Shown here: positions 16,097-24,397 of the stretch, one piece after another
Position numbering within the stretch: position 1 is the stretch's first letter
Layout: each line of letters opens with the position of its first letter
NCBI RefSeq assembly: GCF_014851765.1
Contig: NZ_JACVAI010000002.1
Span: forward strand, 682,001-746,000
From: Pseudomonas sp. PDM04
GTDB taxonomy: Bacteria; Pseudomonadota; Gammaproteobacteria; Pseudomonadales; Pseudomonadaceae
Reading direction: 5' to 3'
DNA length: 64,000 nucleotides
Program-made: the position numbers and the translations under genes
The notes under the pieces: model-generated
The model's input: only the letters and a program-made list of their open reading frames with translations
The model's database searches: none
What the model was told of the DNA's origin: nothing

Positions 16097-17653
16097 ATGA
16101 ACCCGACAAGCCAGCCTGGCGCCGAGACGCACGACGAGGACGTCAAGGCGCTGCACAGCATGGGCTACGCCCAGCAACTCTCGCGACGGATGGGGGTTTT
16201 CTCCAACTTCGCGATATCCTTTTCCATCATCTGCATTCTCTCCGGTGGCATCAACTCACTGGCCCAGGGCACCTCGGGTGCCGGGGGCGCATCGATTGGC
16301 ATCGGCTGGCCCATCGGCTGCCTGATCTCCGGCGTGTTCGCCCTGGCGATGGCGCAGATTTCCTCGGCCTACCCCACTGCCGGCGGCCTTTATCACTGGG
16401 GTTCGATCCTGGGTAACCGCTTCACCGGCTGGCTGACGGCCTGGTTCAACCTGTTGGGGCTGGTCACCGTGCTCGGCGCCATCAACGTCGGCACCTACTA
16501 CTTCTTCTTCGGCGCCTTCGGCCCGGCCCTGGGCATGGAGGACACGACCACGGTCAGGGTGATTTTCCTGGCGATCCTCACCGGCATCCAGGCCCTGTGC
16601 AACCATCTGGGGATCGGCCTCACCGCAAAGCTCACCGACTTCTCGGGCTACCTGATTTTCGCCACGGCGCTGGCACTGACCATCGTCTGCCTGATCTCGG
16701 CGCCCAGCTATGAATTCGTGCGGTTATGGACGTTCGGCAACTACTCTGGCGCAGCGGGCGGCAGCGTCTGGCCAGAGGTCTCCAACAGCTGGGTGTTCAT
16801 GCTCGGCCTGCTGCTGCCGATCTACACCATCACCGGCTACGACGCCTCGGCCCACACCTCCGAGGAAACCCGCAATGCCGCGATGTCGGTGCCCCGAGGC
16901 ATGGTCATGTCGGTGATCTGGTCGTTGCTGTTCGGCTGGGTGATGCTCAGCTCGTTCGTGCTGATGCTGCCAAGCATGGACGAAGCGGCCAAACAGGGCT
17001 GGAACGTGTTCTTCTGGGCGATGGACACCCAAGTCAATCCCACCGTCAAGTTCGCCCTGTACGTGGCCATTTTCGTTTCGCAATTTCTCTGCGGGCTGGC
17101 GACCGTGACGTCGGTGTCGCGCATGATTTTCGCGTTCTCCCGTGACGGCGGCCTGCCTTGCTCGAAAGCGCTGGCCTCAGTCTCCCCGACCTTTCGCAGC
17201 CCGGTGGCGGCGATCTGGACCGGCGCCACCCTGGCGGTGCTGTTCGACTGGGGCTCGTCGGTGATCTCCATCGGCGAGACACCGGTCTACACCATCGTGG
17301 TCTCGTGCACGGTGATCTTCCTGTTCTTCTCGTTCATCATTCCCATCGTGCTGGGCCTGTTCGCCTACGGCACCGCGAAGTGGCCGACCATGGGGCCGTG
17401 GAACATGGGACGCGGGCTGTACACGCTGTTTTCCCTGCTCTCGATCGTGTCGATGGTGGTGATCTTCGTCATCGGCATCCAGCCTCCCAACGACTGGGCG
17501 CTGTACATCACCATCGGTTTCCTGGTGCTGACGGCCATCGTCTGGTTCGGCTTCGAGGCACGGCGCTTCCAGGGGCCGCCGACGGGCGACCTGATCGTCA
17601 AGCGCCAAGCCGACATTGCAGCGGCCGAGGCGGCGCTGGACAAGCGCGGTTGA
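16097..17653 (+). CDS. APC-family amino acid / amine permease
   Basis: This 518-residue inner-membrane protein has about 12 hydrophobic segments and the APC-superfamily opening motif SNFAISFSIICILSG followed by a Gly-rich segment 1-2 region. It is nearest in feel to the GABA/choline/BAT1-type permeases, which have long cytoplasmic N-termini of about 40 residues like this one. It would import the substrate of the upstream ligase. The ATG at 16097 has AAGGGG eight bases upstream; a frame extension of 11 codons is open but lacks a site. The 105-base gap from the alcohol dehydrogenase gene has no visible terminator. Confidence 0.88.
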   Translation: MNPTSQPGAETHDEDVKALHSMGYAQQLSRRMGVFSNFAISFSIICILSGGINSLAQGTSGAGGASIGIGWPIGCLISGVFALAMAQISSAYPTAGGLYHWGSILGNRFTGWLTAWFNLLGLVTVLGAINVGTYYFFFGAFGPALGMEDTTTVRVIFLAILTGIQALCNHLGIGLTAKLTDFSGYLIFATALALTIVCLISAPSYEFVRLWTFGNYSGAAGGSVWPEVSNSWVFMLGLLLPIYTITGYDASAHTSEETRNAAMSVPRGMVMSVIWSLLFGWVMLSSFVLMLPSMDEAAKQGWNVFFWAMDTQVNPTVKFALYVAIFVSQFLCGLATVTSVSRMIFAFSRDGGLPCSKALASVSPTFRSPVAAIWTGATLAVLFDWGSSVISIGETPVYTIVVSCTVIFLFFSFIIPIVLGLFAYGTAKWPTMGPWNMGRGLYTLFSLLSIVSMVVIFVIGIQPPNDWALYITIGFLVLTAIVWFGFEARRFQGPPTGDLIVKRQADIAAAEAALDKRG

Positions 17654-17656
17654 CCC

Positions 17657-17688
17657 ATCGTGGGAGCGCGCCTGCTCGCTCCCACGAT
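17657..17688. repeat. REP-like palindrome
   Basis: ATCGTGGGAGCG and CGCTCCCACGAT are perfect 12-base arms around an 8-base centre (CGCCTGCT). It is the complete form of the GTGGGAGCG-type repeat, placed just after the permease gene. Confidence 0.8.
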
Positions 17689-17698
17689 CGACGCCACG

Positions 17699-17735
17699 AA
17701 AAAGGCCCCGACGGTGCGAACCGGCGGGGCCTTTC
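17699..17735. terminator. Bidirectional intrinsic terminator
   Basis: AAAGGCCCCG (17701-17710) pairs with CGGGGCCTTT (17725-17734), with CGGT/ACCG pairing inside. The minus-strand reading ends in five T (17699-17703), the plus-strand reading in three, so it mainly serves the minus-strand lipoprotein gene and also closes the permease operon. Confidence 0.85.
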
Positions 17736-17810
17736 GGTGGGGCGGGCAAACCGTCGAATCGATCCGCTACGGACCGGACCGACCGGATTGCGTACTCACC
17801 CAGCGTTCAC

Positions 17811-18146
17811 TTACTGAACGTTTTTCAGCTTGATCACGTCACCGGACACCTTGGTGGTGTAGCCGTTGAGGACCCAGGCCCAGAACCAGCTTTCCTGGAC
17901 CTGGGTGTTGATCAGTGCGTCGCCGCCCTTGGCCTTGATCGCCGCGTCCTGTGCACGGACGAAGCGGCTGTTCTGGCGGATCGGGATGAAGCCGAAGAGC
18001 ATCAGGCCGGTGGCGCTGGCTTCGCTGTGGCCAACGACGGTGTATTGGCTGGCGTCGTATTGCTGAGTCTTCATCGCGGTGCCGGTGCAGCCGGCCAGAA
18101 CCACGCCGAACAGGGAAACGGCAAGCACTTTGCTGAGGTAATTCAC
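17811..18146 (-). CDS. Small lipoprotein of unknown function
   Basis: This 111-residue protein has a lipoprotein signal peptide ending in LAGC (C20) and Thr at +2 after Gly, so it is probably sorted to the outer membrane. The mature part has a short ATGLMLFGFIPI hydrophobic stretch and a KAKGGDALINT segment resembling TRL-like and related small lipoproteins, but I cannot name the family with certainty. The start is GTG at 18146, with GGAG seven bases upstream. It stands alone between the permease operon terminator and the amidase gene. Confidence 0.8.
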   Translation of the reverse strand: MNYLSKVLAVSLFGVVLAGCTGTAMKTQQYDASQYTVVGHSEASATGLMLFGFIPIRQNSRFVRAQDAAIKAKGGDALINTQVQESWFWAWVLNGYTTKVSGDVIKLKNVQ

Positions 18147-18319
18147 TGTGTCACTCCATAGGTAAACGCCCGGGATCCATCTCTCGAGCGGCGCACACCT
18201 TACCCCAACTGCTTGTCGATGAGTATCAGGCGAAACCCTTGCTCACGATCTGGCAGCACTCCTTCATTCGGCTTACCATGCGGCGCATCCCATTCATTAT
18301 CGATAGACGGCGGTACAGC

Positions 18320-20020
18320 ATGATCGAGGTCACCGAGGTTTCCATTGCCGAACTGCGCGCGGCGCTCGAATCCGGCCAGACCACGGCAGTGGAACTGGTC
18401 GAGGCCTATCTCGCCCGCGTGGACGCCTATGACGGCGCCGATACTCCGACGGCCCTCAACGCGGTCGTGGTGCGCAACCCCGAGGCGCTCGAGGAAGCGC
18501 GAGCCTCCGATGCCCGCCGGACACAGGGCCGGACACTGGGTCCGCTCGACGGCATTCCCTACACGGCCAAAGACAGTTACCTGGTCAAGGGCCTGACCGC
18601 CGCCTCCGGCAGCCCGGCCTTTGCCAACCTGATCGCCTACCGCGATGCCTTTACCATCGAGCGCCTGCGCGCGGCCGGGGCGATCTGCCTGGGCAAGACC
18701 AACATGCCACCGATGGCGAACGGCGGGATGCAGCGCGGCGTCTATGGTCGCGCGGAAAGTCCCTACAACGCCGATTACCTCACCGCCCCCTTCGCCTCCG
18801 GCTCCTCAAACGGTGCCGGCACCGCCACCGCCGCCAGTTTCGCAGCGTTCGGCCTGGCGGAGGAAACCTGGTCGAGCGGTCGCGGCCCGGCGTCCAACAA
18901 TGGTCTGTGCGCCTATACGCCTTCCCGTGGTGTGATTTCGGTTCGCGGCAACTGGCCGCTGACACCGACCATGGACGTGGTCGTACCGTTCACCCGGACC
19001 ATGGCCGACCTGCTGGAAGTGCTCGATGTGGTCGTCGCCGAAGACCCCGACACCCGTGGCGACCTGTGGCGCCTGCAACCCTGGGTGCCGATTCCGAGTG
19101 TCGCTTCGGTGCGCCCCGCCACCTACGCCGAACTGGCGGTCAAGGCCGATACCCTGGTCGGCAAACGCCTCGGTGTGCCGCGCATGTTCATCAACGCCGA
19201 CCCCGAAGCCGGCACCAGCGAGACGCCGGGCATCGGCGGCCCGACCGGTCAACGCATCCACACCCGCCCCTCGGTGATCGCGCTCTGGGAAGCGGCGCGC
19301 AATGCCCTGGAGGCCGCCGGCGCCGAAGTGGTCGAAGTGGACTTCCCGCTGGTCTCCAATTGCGAGGGCGACCGTCCGGGTGCCCCGACCGTGTTCACCC
19401 GGGGCCTGGTCTCCAAGGAGTTCCTGCATCACGAGTTGTGGGACCTGACGGCCTGGGCGTTCGATGATTTCCTGCGGGCCAACGGTGACCCGAAGCTCAA
19501 CCGCCTGGTGGACGTCGACGGCCCGCAGATTTTCCCCCACGATCCCGGCACCCTGCCCAACCGCGAAGGCGATCTGGTCGCCGGCATGGACGAATACGTG
19601 CGCATGGCCGAGCGTGGCATCACGCCATGGGACCAGATCAGCACCGTTGCCGATGGACTGCGCGGGCTCGAACAGACCCGCCGCATCGACCTCGAGGACT
19701 GGATGGACCGGCTGGGGCTTGACGCGGTGCTGTTCCCGACGGTGGCCGACGTGGCCCCGGCCAATGCCGATGTCGACCCGGCCAGCGCCGACATCGCCTG
19801 GAGCAACGGTGTCTGGGTCGCCAACGGTAACCTCGCCATCCGCCACCTCGGCGTGCCGACCGTCACGGTGCCGATGGGCGTCATGGCGGACATCGGCATG
19901 CCGGTCGGGCTGACGTTTGCCGGCCGTGCCTATGACGATTCGGCGTTGCTGCGCTTCGCCTCGGCCTTCGAAGCGACCGGCAGCAAACGGATGATTCCGC
20001 CACGCACCCCGCCGTTGTAA
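18320..20020 (+). CDS. Amidase-signature family hydrolase
   Basis: This 566-residue protein is an amidase-signature enzyme: Lys of the Ser-Ser-Lys triad in YTAKDSYL (about residue 89), the cis-Ser in ASGSSNGAG and a nucleophile Ser in ETWSSGRGPAS, ten residues after the usual helix. The second motif is unusual because most members read GTDTGGS or GTETDGS, whereas here the Gly/Asp positions are Ala-Glu and Trp-Ser; the Ser itself aligns. The length and the insert around residues 270-320 fit the longer (550+) branch of the family. It would cleave an unknown amide to acid and ammonia. The ATG at 18320 is chosen from homology; the ribosome site is weak. Confidence 0.85.
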   Translation: MIEVTEVSIAELRAALESGQTTAVELVEAYLARVDAYDGADTPTALNAVVVRNPEALEEARASDARRTQGRTLGPLDGIPYTAKDSYLVKGLTAASGSPAFANLIAYRDAFTIERLRAAGAICLGKTNMPPMANGGMQRGVYGRAESPYNADYLTAPFASGSSNGAGTATAASFAAFGLAEETWSSGRGPASNNGLCAYTPSRGVISVRGNWPLTPTMDVVVPFTRTMADLLEVLDVVVAEDPDTRGDLWRLQPWVPIPSVASVRPATYAELAVKADTLVGKRLGVPRMFINADPEAGTSETPGIGGPTGQRIHTRPSVIALWEAARNALEAAGAEVVEVDFPLVSNCEGDRPGAPTVFTRGLVSKEFLHHELWDLTAWAFDDFLRANGDPKLNRLVDVDGPQIFPHDPGTLPNREGDLVAGMDEYVRMAERGITPWDQISTVADGLRGLEQTRRIDLEDWMDRLGLDAVLFPTVADVAPANADVDPASADIAWSNGVWVANGNLAIRHLGVPTVTVPMGVMADIGMPVGLTFAGRAYDDSALLRFASAFEATGSKRMIPPRTPPL

Positions 20021-20090
20021 ACCGGCAAAAAAACTCGAACTTGCCGTTGGCCGGGCGCATCCAATGGATAGGCCAACGGAGGACTGAGAC

Positions 20091-20324
20091 ATGAACGAGA
20101 AAGACCACACCCGTAACCCGCAGCCCGCTCCAAACGCGCCACCGACCGACTCGTCGGGCAAGCCGGTGAATGTGGTGGAAAGGGATCTGCGCGATCCGGA
20201 CAGCGACACCGAAGGCGTGGACAAGGTCATCACGCCGTCCTCGACCCGCACCCAGGAACAGGACGCCGAAGAACTGAAACGCAAGACCGACGAGATCGAG
20301 CGCAAGGTGGCTGATGGCAACTGA
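20091..20324 (+). CDS. Small hydrophilic protein of unknown function
   Basis: This 77-residue protein is very polar, with a Pro-rich N-terminus and an Asp/Glu/Lys-rich C-terminus likely to be disordered and then helical (EELKRKTDEIERK). It has no Cys and no hydrophobic segment. A strong GGAGG site eight bases before the ATG supports translation. I do not recognise it beyond similar small proteins in other Pseudomonas genomes. Confidence 0.7.
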   Translation: MNEKDHTRNPQPAPNAPPTDSSGKPVNVVERDLRDPDSDTEGVDKVITPSSTRTQEQDAEELKRKTDEIERKVADGN

Positions 20325-20339
20325 CCGAGCAGCACCGAA

Positions 20340-20373
20340 CCCCCTGTAGGAGCAAGCTCGCTCCTACAGGGGG
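20340..20373. repeat. REP-like palindrome, possibly acting as terminator
   Basis: CCCCCTGTAGGAGC (20340-20353) and GCTCCTACAGGGGG (20360-20373) are perfect 14-base arms around a 6-base loop. It is the TGTAGGAGC variant of the dispersed repeat, 15 bases after the small gene. There is no T tract. Confidence 0.85.
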
Positions 20374-20404
20374 CAAACCCACTTCCATGGAGGTAAAAAA
20401 GAAC

Positions 20405-20728
20405 ATGATCACCTGCTACCTGAAATATGTGCTGGACCCTTATCAGATCGAAGCCTTCGAACATTATGGGAAGCTCTGGATTCCCTTGGTCGAAAAATTC
20501 GGCGGCCAGCACCACGGCTATTTCCTGCCGTCCGAAGGCGCCAGCAATATCGCCCTGGCCATGTTCAGCTTTCCCAGCCTTGCGGCTTACGAACAATATC
20601 GCCAGGACTCCATGAAAGATCCCGAGTGCATCGCCGCCTTCAAGTACGCTGAAGAAACCCGCTGCATCCTCAGCTACGAGCGCAGTTTTTTCAGGCCGGT
20701 GTTCGGTGATCAGGCACAGCCAGGCTGA
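20405..20728 (+). CDS. NIPSNAP-family protein
   Basis: This 107-residue protein has the ferredoxin-like alpha/beta barrel pattern of NIPSNAP proteins: MITCYLKY beta strand, FEHYGKLWIPLVEKFGG, then a second strand-helix with LAAYEQYRQDSMKDPE. Members form dimeric barrels and rarely have a proven activity. The ATG at 20405 has GGAGG at 20389-20393, 11 bases upstream; the upstream ATG at 20387 overlaps that site and is rejected. It is followed 41 bases later by the exported dipeptidase gene. Confidence 0.82.
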   Translation: MITCYLKYVLDPYQIEAFEHYGKLWIPLVEKFGGQHHGYFLPSEGASNIALAMFSFPSLAAYEQYRQDSMKDPECIAAFKYAEETRCILSYERSFFRPVFGDQAQPG

Positions 20729-20769
20729 TCGTCCCGGTCGTGCACTGCCCTCAGCCAGGAGCGCCACGC

Positions 20770-22209
20770 ATGCGTTTGTCATCCCGAACTGCCCGTCCCT
20801 GGCTGCGATCGCTGCTGCTGTGCTTTGCCGCCACGGCCAGTGCCGAGCCACCTCCCGAGCACATGGTCTATCTGCGCACGATTGACCCGACCATCGAGCA
20901 GGATATCCGCTATGCCAGCGCTCACAACTTCACTGGCCATCCACTCGACGGATACGCGGCCGCCGAGTGCCTGCTGACGCGGGAAGCGGCCAACGCCCTG
21001 GCCCGGGTCCAGGCCTCATTGCGCACGCAAGGCTACGGCCTGAAGGTGTTCGATTGTTATCGACCGGCGCGTGCCGTGGCGGACATGGGGCGCTTTGCCA
21101 CACAGCCCGGTGATCCGCGCAAGGCCGAGTTCTACCCCCGCGTGGACAAGCAGGACTTCTGGCGCCTGGGCTATGTGGCGCGGGTGTCGAATCATTCCCG
21201 AGGCTCGACCGTGGACCTCACCCTGACCGGGCCAAAGGCGCTGCCCGCCGCCACCTGGAGCGCCGACGCCGGGCAAGTCGATTGCACGGCGCCCTACGCT
21301 CGACGCTGGCATGACGGCGCACTCGACATGGGCACCGGTTTCGACTGTTTCGACGAACGCACCCATACCGATAGCCCCTTGATCAACAGCACGGCCCGGG
21401 ACCATCGCCGGCTTCTGAGCCAAGCGATGGAAAAACAGGGATTCACGGGGTATTCGAAGGAATGGTGGCACTTCACCTACAGCGCTGCCACCCAGGGGAC
21501 TGGCACGCCAAACGACGTCATGGACTTCCCGATCACCTCGCCGGACACCGGCACCGCGCTCGCGGGCAGCCAGCAACTGATCGTGGTGACCAGCAAGGAC
21601 TGGAACGACAGCCGAGGCACCGCTCAACGCTACACGCGGGAGGGCCAGCGCTTTCGCAAAGACGGCGAGGCCTTTGCCGTGATACTCGGCAAAAACGGCA
21701 TGGCCTGGGGCAAGGGCCTGAACAGTGTCGAGCCGGGCGACGACCCGGTGAAACGTGAAGGCGATGGAAAAGCCCCGGCCGGCGTGTTCAAACTCGGAAC
21801 GGCGTTTGGCTACGATGCGACGGCGGCCACCCCGCTGCCCTACCTCGCCCTGACACCGAGCACCGAATGCGTCGACGACAGTCGCTCCGCACGCTACAAC
21901 GAACTGGTCGACGGCGCGAAGACTGCCAAGGACTGGACCAGCTCCGAACAGATGCGCAACGAGCCCGGCTATCGCCAGGGCATTGTCATCGAACACAACA
22001 CCCCGGCAACCCCCGCTGCGGGATCGTGCATCTTCTTTCATATCTGGCGCAGTCCGACCTCGCCCACGGCCGGTTGCACGGCCATGGATCAGGCGAACAT
22101 CGCCCGCTTGCTCGAATGGCTTGACCCACGCCGAGCGCCGCTGCTGGTACAAATGCCCGAGGCGCAATACGCGCAGTGGCGTGAACGCTGGAACCTGCCG
22201 CCACGCTAA
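20770..22209 (+). CDS. Exported D-Ala-D-Ala dipeptidase (VanX/M15D) fused to a YkuD-like domain
   Basis: This 479-residue protein has a signal peptide (to about residue 25), an N-terminal M15D zinc dipeptidase domain and a C-terminal YkuD-like region. The first domain shows R98 in CYRPARA, zinc ligands H142 and D149 in SNHSRGSTVDL, catalytic E231 and zinc ligand H234 in EWWHF. The second (about 265-479) has PAGVFKLG followed by H424 in IFFHIW and C436 in PTAGCTAM, the His and Cys of L,D-transpeptidase-like enzymes. Together it would trim D-Ala-D-Ala or short peptides and act on peptidoglycan stem peptides in the periplasm. The ATG at 20770 has AGGAG upstream. It is convergent with the GNAT gene, 4 bases apart. 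Confidence 0.88.
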   Translation: MRLSSRTARPWLRSLLLCFAATASAEPPPEHMVYLRTIDPTIEQDIRYASAHNFTGHPLDGYAAAECLLTREAANALARVQASLRTQGYGLKVFDCYRPARAVADMGRFATQPGDPRKAEFYPRVDKQDFWRLGYVARVSNHSRGSTVDLTLTGPKALPAATWSADAGQVDCTAPYARRWHDGALDMGTGFDCFDERTHTDSPLINSTARDHRRLLSQAMEKQGFTGYSKEWWHFTYSAATQGTGTPNDVMDFPITSPDTGTALAGSQQLIVVTSKDWNDSRGTAQRYTREGQRFRKDGEAFAVILGKNGMAWGKGLNSVEPGDDPVKREGDGKAPAGVFKLGTAFGYDATAATPLPYLALTPSTECVDDSRSARYNELVDGAKTAKDWTSSEQMRNEPGYRQGIVIEHNTPATPAAGSCIFFHIWRSPTSPTAGCTAMDQANIARLLEWLDPRRAPLLVQMPEAQYAQWRERWNLPPR

Positions 22210-22213
22210 CCGG

Positions 22214-22672
22214 TCAGCCCTGCTTCAAGTCCAGGCAATAGGTGTAATAACCGCTATCGCGCACGTAGCCCAGGGACTCGTACAAACGTTGTGCGACGTG
22301 ATTATCGGTGGCGGTTTCCAGTGTCAGGCCCTTGGCCCCGCTCAGTAAGGCAAAGGCTCGCGCGGTGTTCATCAACTGCTTTCCAACCCCGCGACCACGG
22401 GCAGCGGGTGCGCTGAAAAGGTCGCCCAGCAACCAGGTGCGGTGCGCCTCGATGGAGGAAAACGTCGGGAACAACTGGACGAAACCCAGCGCCTGGCCCG
22501 CCGCGCCCTCGGCAAAAAAGATCACCGACTCATCCCGGGCGATACGCTCGGCGATGAAGTCGCGGGATTGCTTCAGGTTCGAGGGCTGGCCGTAGAAACC
22601 TCGATAGGCGTCGAACAGGCTGGCAACACCGTCGAGGTGGGTGGCGTCGGCGCGATGTATCTGGACATCCAT
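22214..22672 (-). CDS. GNAT acetyltransferase
   Basis: This 152-residue protein has a GNAT fold with the acetyl-CoA pyrophosphate loop in ARGRGVGKQLM (Q/RxxGxG/A) and the C-terminal YESLGYVRDSGYYTY segment. The acceptor is unknown. The ATG at 22672 has GGAG nine bases upstream and matches the usual family start (MDVQIHRAD). Its first 100 bases lie inside the open frame of the hydroxylase-like gene, in another frame on the same strand. Confidence 0.88.
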   Translation of the reverse strand: MDVQIHRADATHLDGVASLFDAYRGFYGQPSNLKQSRDFIAERIARDESVIFFAEGAAGQALGFVQLFPTFSSIEAHRTWLLGDLFSAPAARGRGVGKQLMNTARAFALLSGAKGLTLETATDNHVAQRLYESLGYVRDSGYYTYCLDLKQG

Positions 22673-23679
22673 GAGCGTGGTCTCCACAAGGCAGTCGGGG
22701 TGAGTCGGGCAATGTCGATAAACGGTGTGACGATCAGGCTGCAAATCGTCCGGTACCGCTGCTGGTCCTGCTCGCCGGTCCCGAAGCGCAGGACTTCAGG
22801 CCGGGGCGTGGTGACGTAGAGCGTACCGAACAGCCAGTCCCACAGCGAGAGGTTGATGCCGAAGTTGCGGTTGCGGTGTAGCAGCGCGTCGCTGTGGTGA
22901 ATCTGGTGCTGGGCCGGGCTGTTCAGTACGTGCTCGAGCGTCGGCCCGAACGATAGCCAGACATGGCTGTGACGCAAATTGGCGGCCAGCGCATTGAAGA
23001 TGAACACCAGGTAGGTCACGCCAAACAGTGAATAACGGCTGATTTCTGCGCCGCAGGCGTACCAGAAGATTCCGGCGTAAGCGCCGATGCCGATCAGCGT
23101 CGCCAGTTTCTCGACGATCTTTTCGACGAAATGAACCCGACTGGCGGTCGCCGGCACCAGCACCGACGCCGAATGATGTACCCGGTGAAAAGCCCATAGC
23201 CATCGCGTGTGAAAGGCGCGATGAAGCCAGTAGCTCATGAAGTCTTTCAACAGGAACACGCCCAGCCCGTAGAGCAGGGAAAGCAGCAGGTGCTGCTGCA
23301 CCTGCACCCGCGCGCCCCACAGCTGGGTGAAGAAAGCGATGTAGTCAGCGGAGCGCAGGATGAGCGGGTCCACCAGACCGACCACCGGCAACACCAGCAC
23401 GACCTTGAGGATCGCCCGTACAAAGTAGTATCGGTAATCGAGCAACGCCGAACGATGAAAGTGCACCTGGCTTGCGCCAATGAACTGCCAGAACGAACGC
23501 GCCTGGGTGTGGCCTGCATGTTTCCTGTATCGAAACAGGACGTAGGCCATGGTGTAGGAAGTGAACAGGAAGAGCAGGCCCATGCGCCCGTTCAGATCGA
23601 ACAACCCGGCGAATTGGCGAGTAACGGGTTGAATCACCCATTCGATCAGGCCGTCATAAAGCAGCGCCAGAATATCCAC
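22573..23679 (-). CDS. Sterol desaturase / fatty acid hydroxylase-family membrane protein
   Basis: This 368-residue inner-membrane protein has the eight-histidine di-iron pattern of the family: HRAFH, HRVHH and HQIHH spread through the second half, with several hydrophobic segments before and between. Members hydroxylate or desaturate lipids. The GTG at 23679 has GGAG upstream; the in-frame TTG-like extension is not supported. The C-terminal 45 residues or so are Pro/Thr/Ser-rich and are translated from the start of the downstream GNAT gene in another frame, so the natural stop has probably been lost or moved. It precedes the GNAT gene and could be cotranscribed with it. Confidence 0.8.
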   Translation of the reverse strand: MDILALLYDGLIEWVIQPVTRQFAGLFDLNGRMGLLFLFTSYTMAYVLFRYRKHAGHTQARSFWQFIGASQVHFHRSALLDYRYYFVRAILKVVLVLPVVGLVDPLILRSADYIAFFTQLWGARVQVQQHLLLSLLYGLGVFLLKDFMSYWLHRAFHTRWLWAFHRVHHSASVLVPATASRVHFVEKIVEKLATLIGIGAYAGIFWYACGAEISRYSLFGVTYLVFIFNALAANLRHSHVWLSFGPTLEHVLNSPAQHQIHHSDALLHRNRNFGINLSLWDWLFGTLYVTTPRPEVLRFGTGEQDQQRYRTICSLIVTPFIDIARLTPTALWRPRSWMSRYIAPTPPTSTVLPACSTPIEVSTASPRT

Positions 23680-23768
23680 GACGAGACTCACTCCACCAAA
23701 GCAAGGGCAGAACGGGTCATAAGTGTAGTTCCGGGAATGAATGTTTGGGTTCAGGTGTTTGCGAGCAC

Positions 23769-23822
23769 GCCATCGCTGGCAGGCCAATTTCCCACTGGGT
23801 GAACTGGCCTGTCAGCGATGGC
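23769..23822. repeat. 18-bp inverted repeat
   Basis: GCCATCGCTGGCAGGCCA (23769-23786) pairs with TGGCCTGTCAGCGATGGC (23805-23822) at 17 of 18 positions, over an 18-base loop. It lies between two minus-strand genes. The type differs from the GCGAGC..GCTCGC repeats. It may act as a terminator stem without T tract, or be another dispersed repeat. Confidence 0.7.
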
Positions 23823-23837
23823 GCCAGTGCGATCAGC

Positions 23838-24371
23838 CTAGAAATCGATAGCCGCCGCCGGCTGCACATCGATCCGTGCCACCGAGCCCGTCAGATGGGC
23901 CAGGTCCTTGTTGTGTTCGGCGATGATGTCTTCGGCCGTGAGGTTGCCGTTGTCGACGGTGGAGTGAGCGTCCGCCGCCAGCACCACGTCGTACCCCAGC
24001 TTCAGTGCCTGGCGCACGGTAGCGTTGACGCAATAGTCGGTTTGCAGGCCGCAGATGACCAGGCGTTCGAAATCCTGGAGCGGCAGCAGCTTTTGCAGGG
24101 GGGTCTGGTAGAACGAATCACCCGTGGTCTTGCGTACGCGCCCATCCTGGGGCTGAACATCCAGCCCGGCAGCCAGTTGCCAACCCTCGGCGCCGTGGGC
24201 CAGCGGGCTGCCCGGTTCTTCGTGCTGGATCACCACCACCGGCACACCGGCCTTGCGCGCACGGGCGCTCAGGCCATTGATGGTGTCGATGACGCGCGCG
24301 ATCTCGAAACACTCATACTCGCCCGCGCAGAGCGCCTGCTGGACATCGATGATTAACAATGCGCTGGTCAT
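23838..24371 (-). CDS. Isochorismatase-family cysteine hydrolase
   Basis: This 177-residue cytoplasmic protein has the triad of the family: D9 in LLIIDVQ, K81 in RKTTGDSF and C114 in CGLQTDYCVNAT, with the cis-peptide region before the Cys. Family members hydrolyse isochorismate, nicotinamide, ureidoacrylate, or cleave small amides. Which one applies is not clear; no siderophore or NAD salvage gene is adjacent. The ATG at 24371 has a strong AAGGAAGGA site. It lies 69 bases after the gamma-glutamyltransferase gene, from which it is separated by a hairpin. Confidence 0.9.
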   Translation of the reverse strand: MTSALLIIDVQQALCAGEYECFEIARVIDTINGLSARARKAGVPVVVIQHEEPGSPLAHGAEGWQLAAGLDVQPQDGRVRKTTGDSFYQTPLQKLLPLQDFERLVICGLQTDYCVNATVRQALKLGYDVVLAADAHSTVDNGNLTAEDIIAEHNKDLAHLTGSVARIDVQPAAAIDF

Positions 24372-24397
24372 GGTTCCTTCCTTGTAATGTCGGTGAG

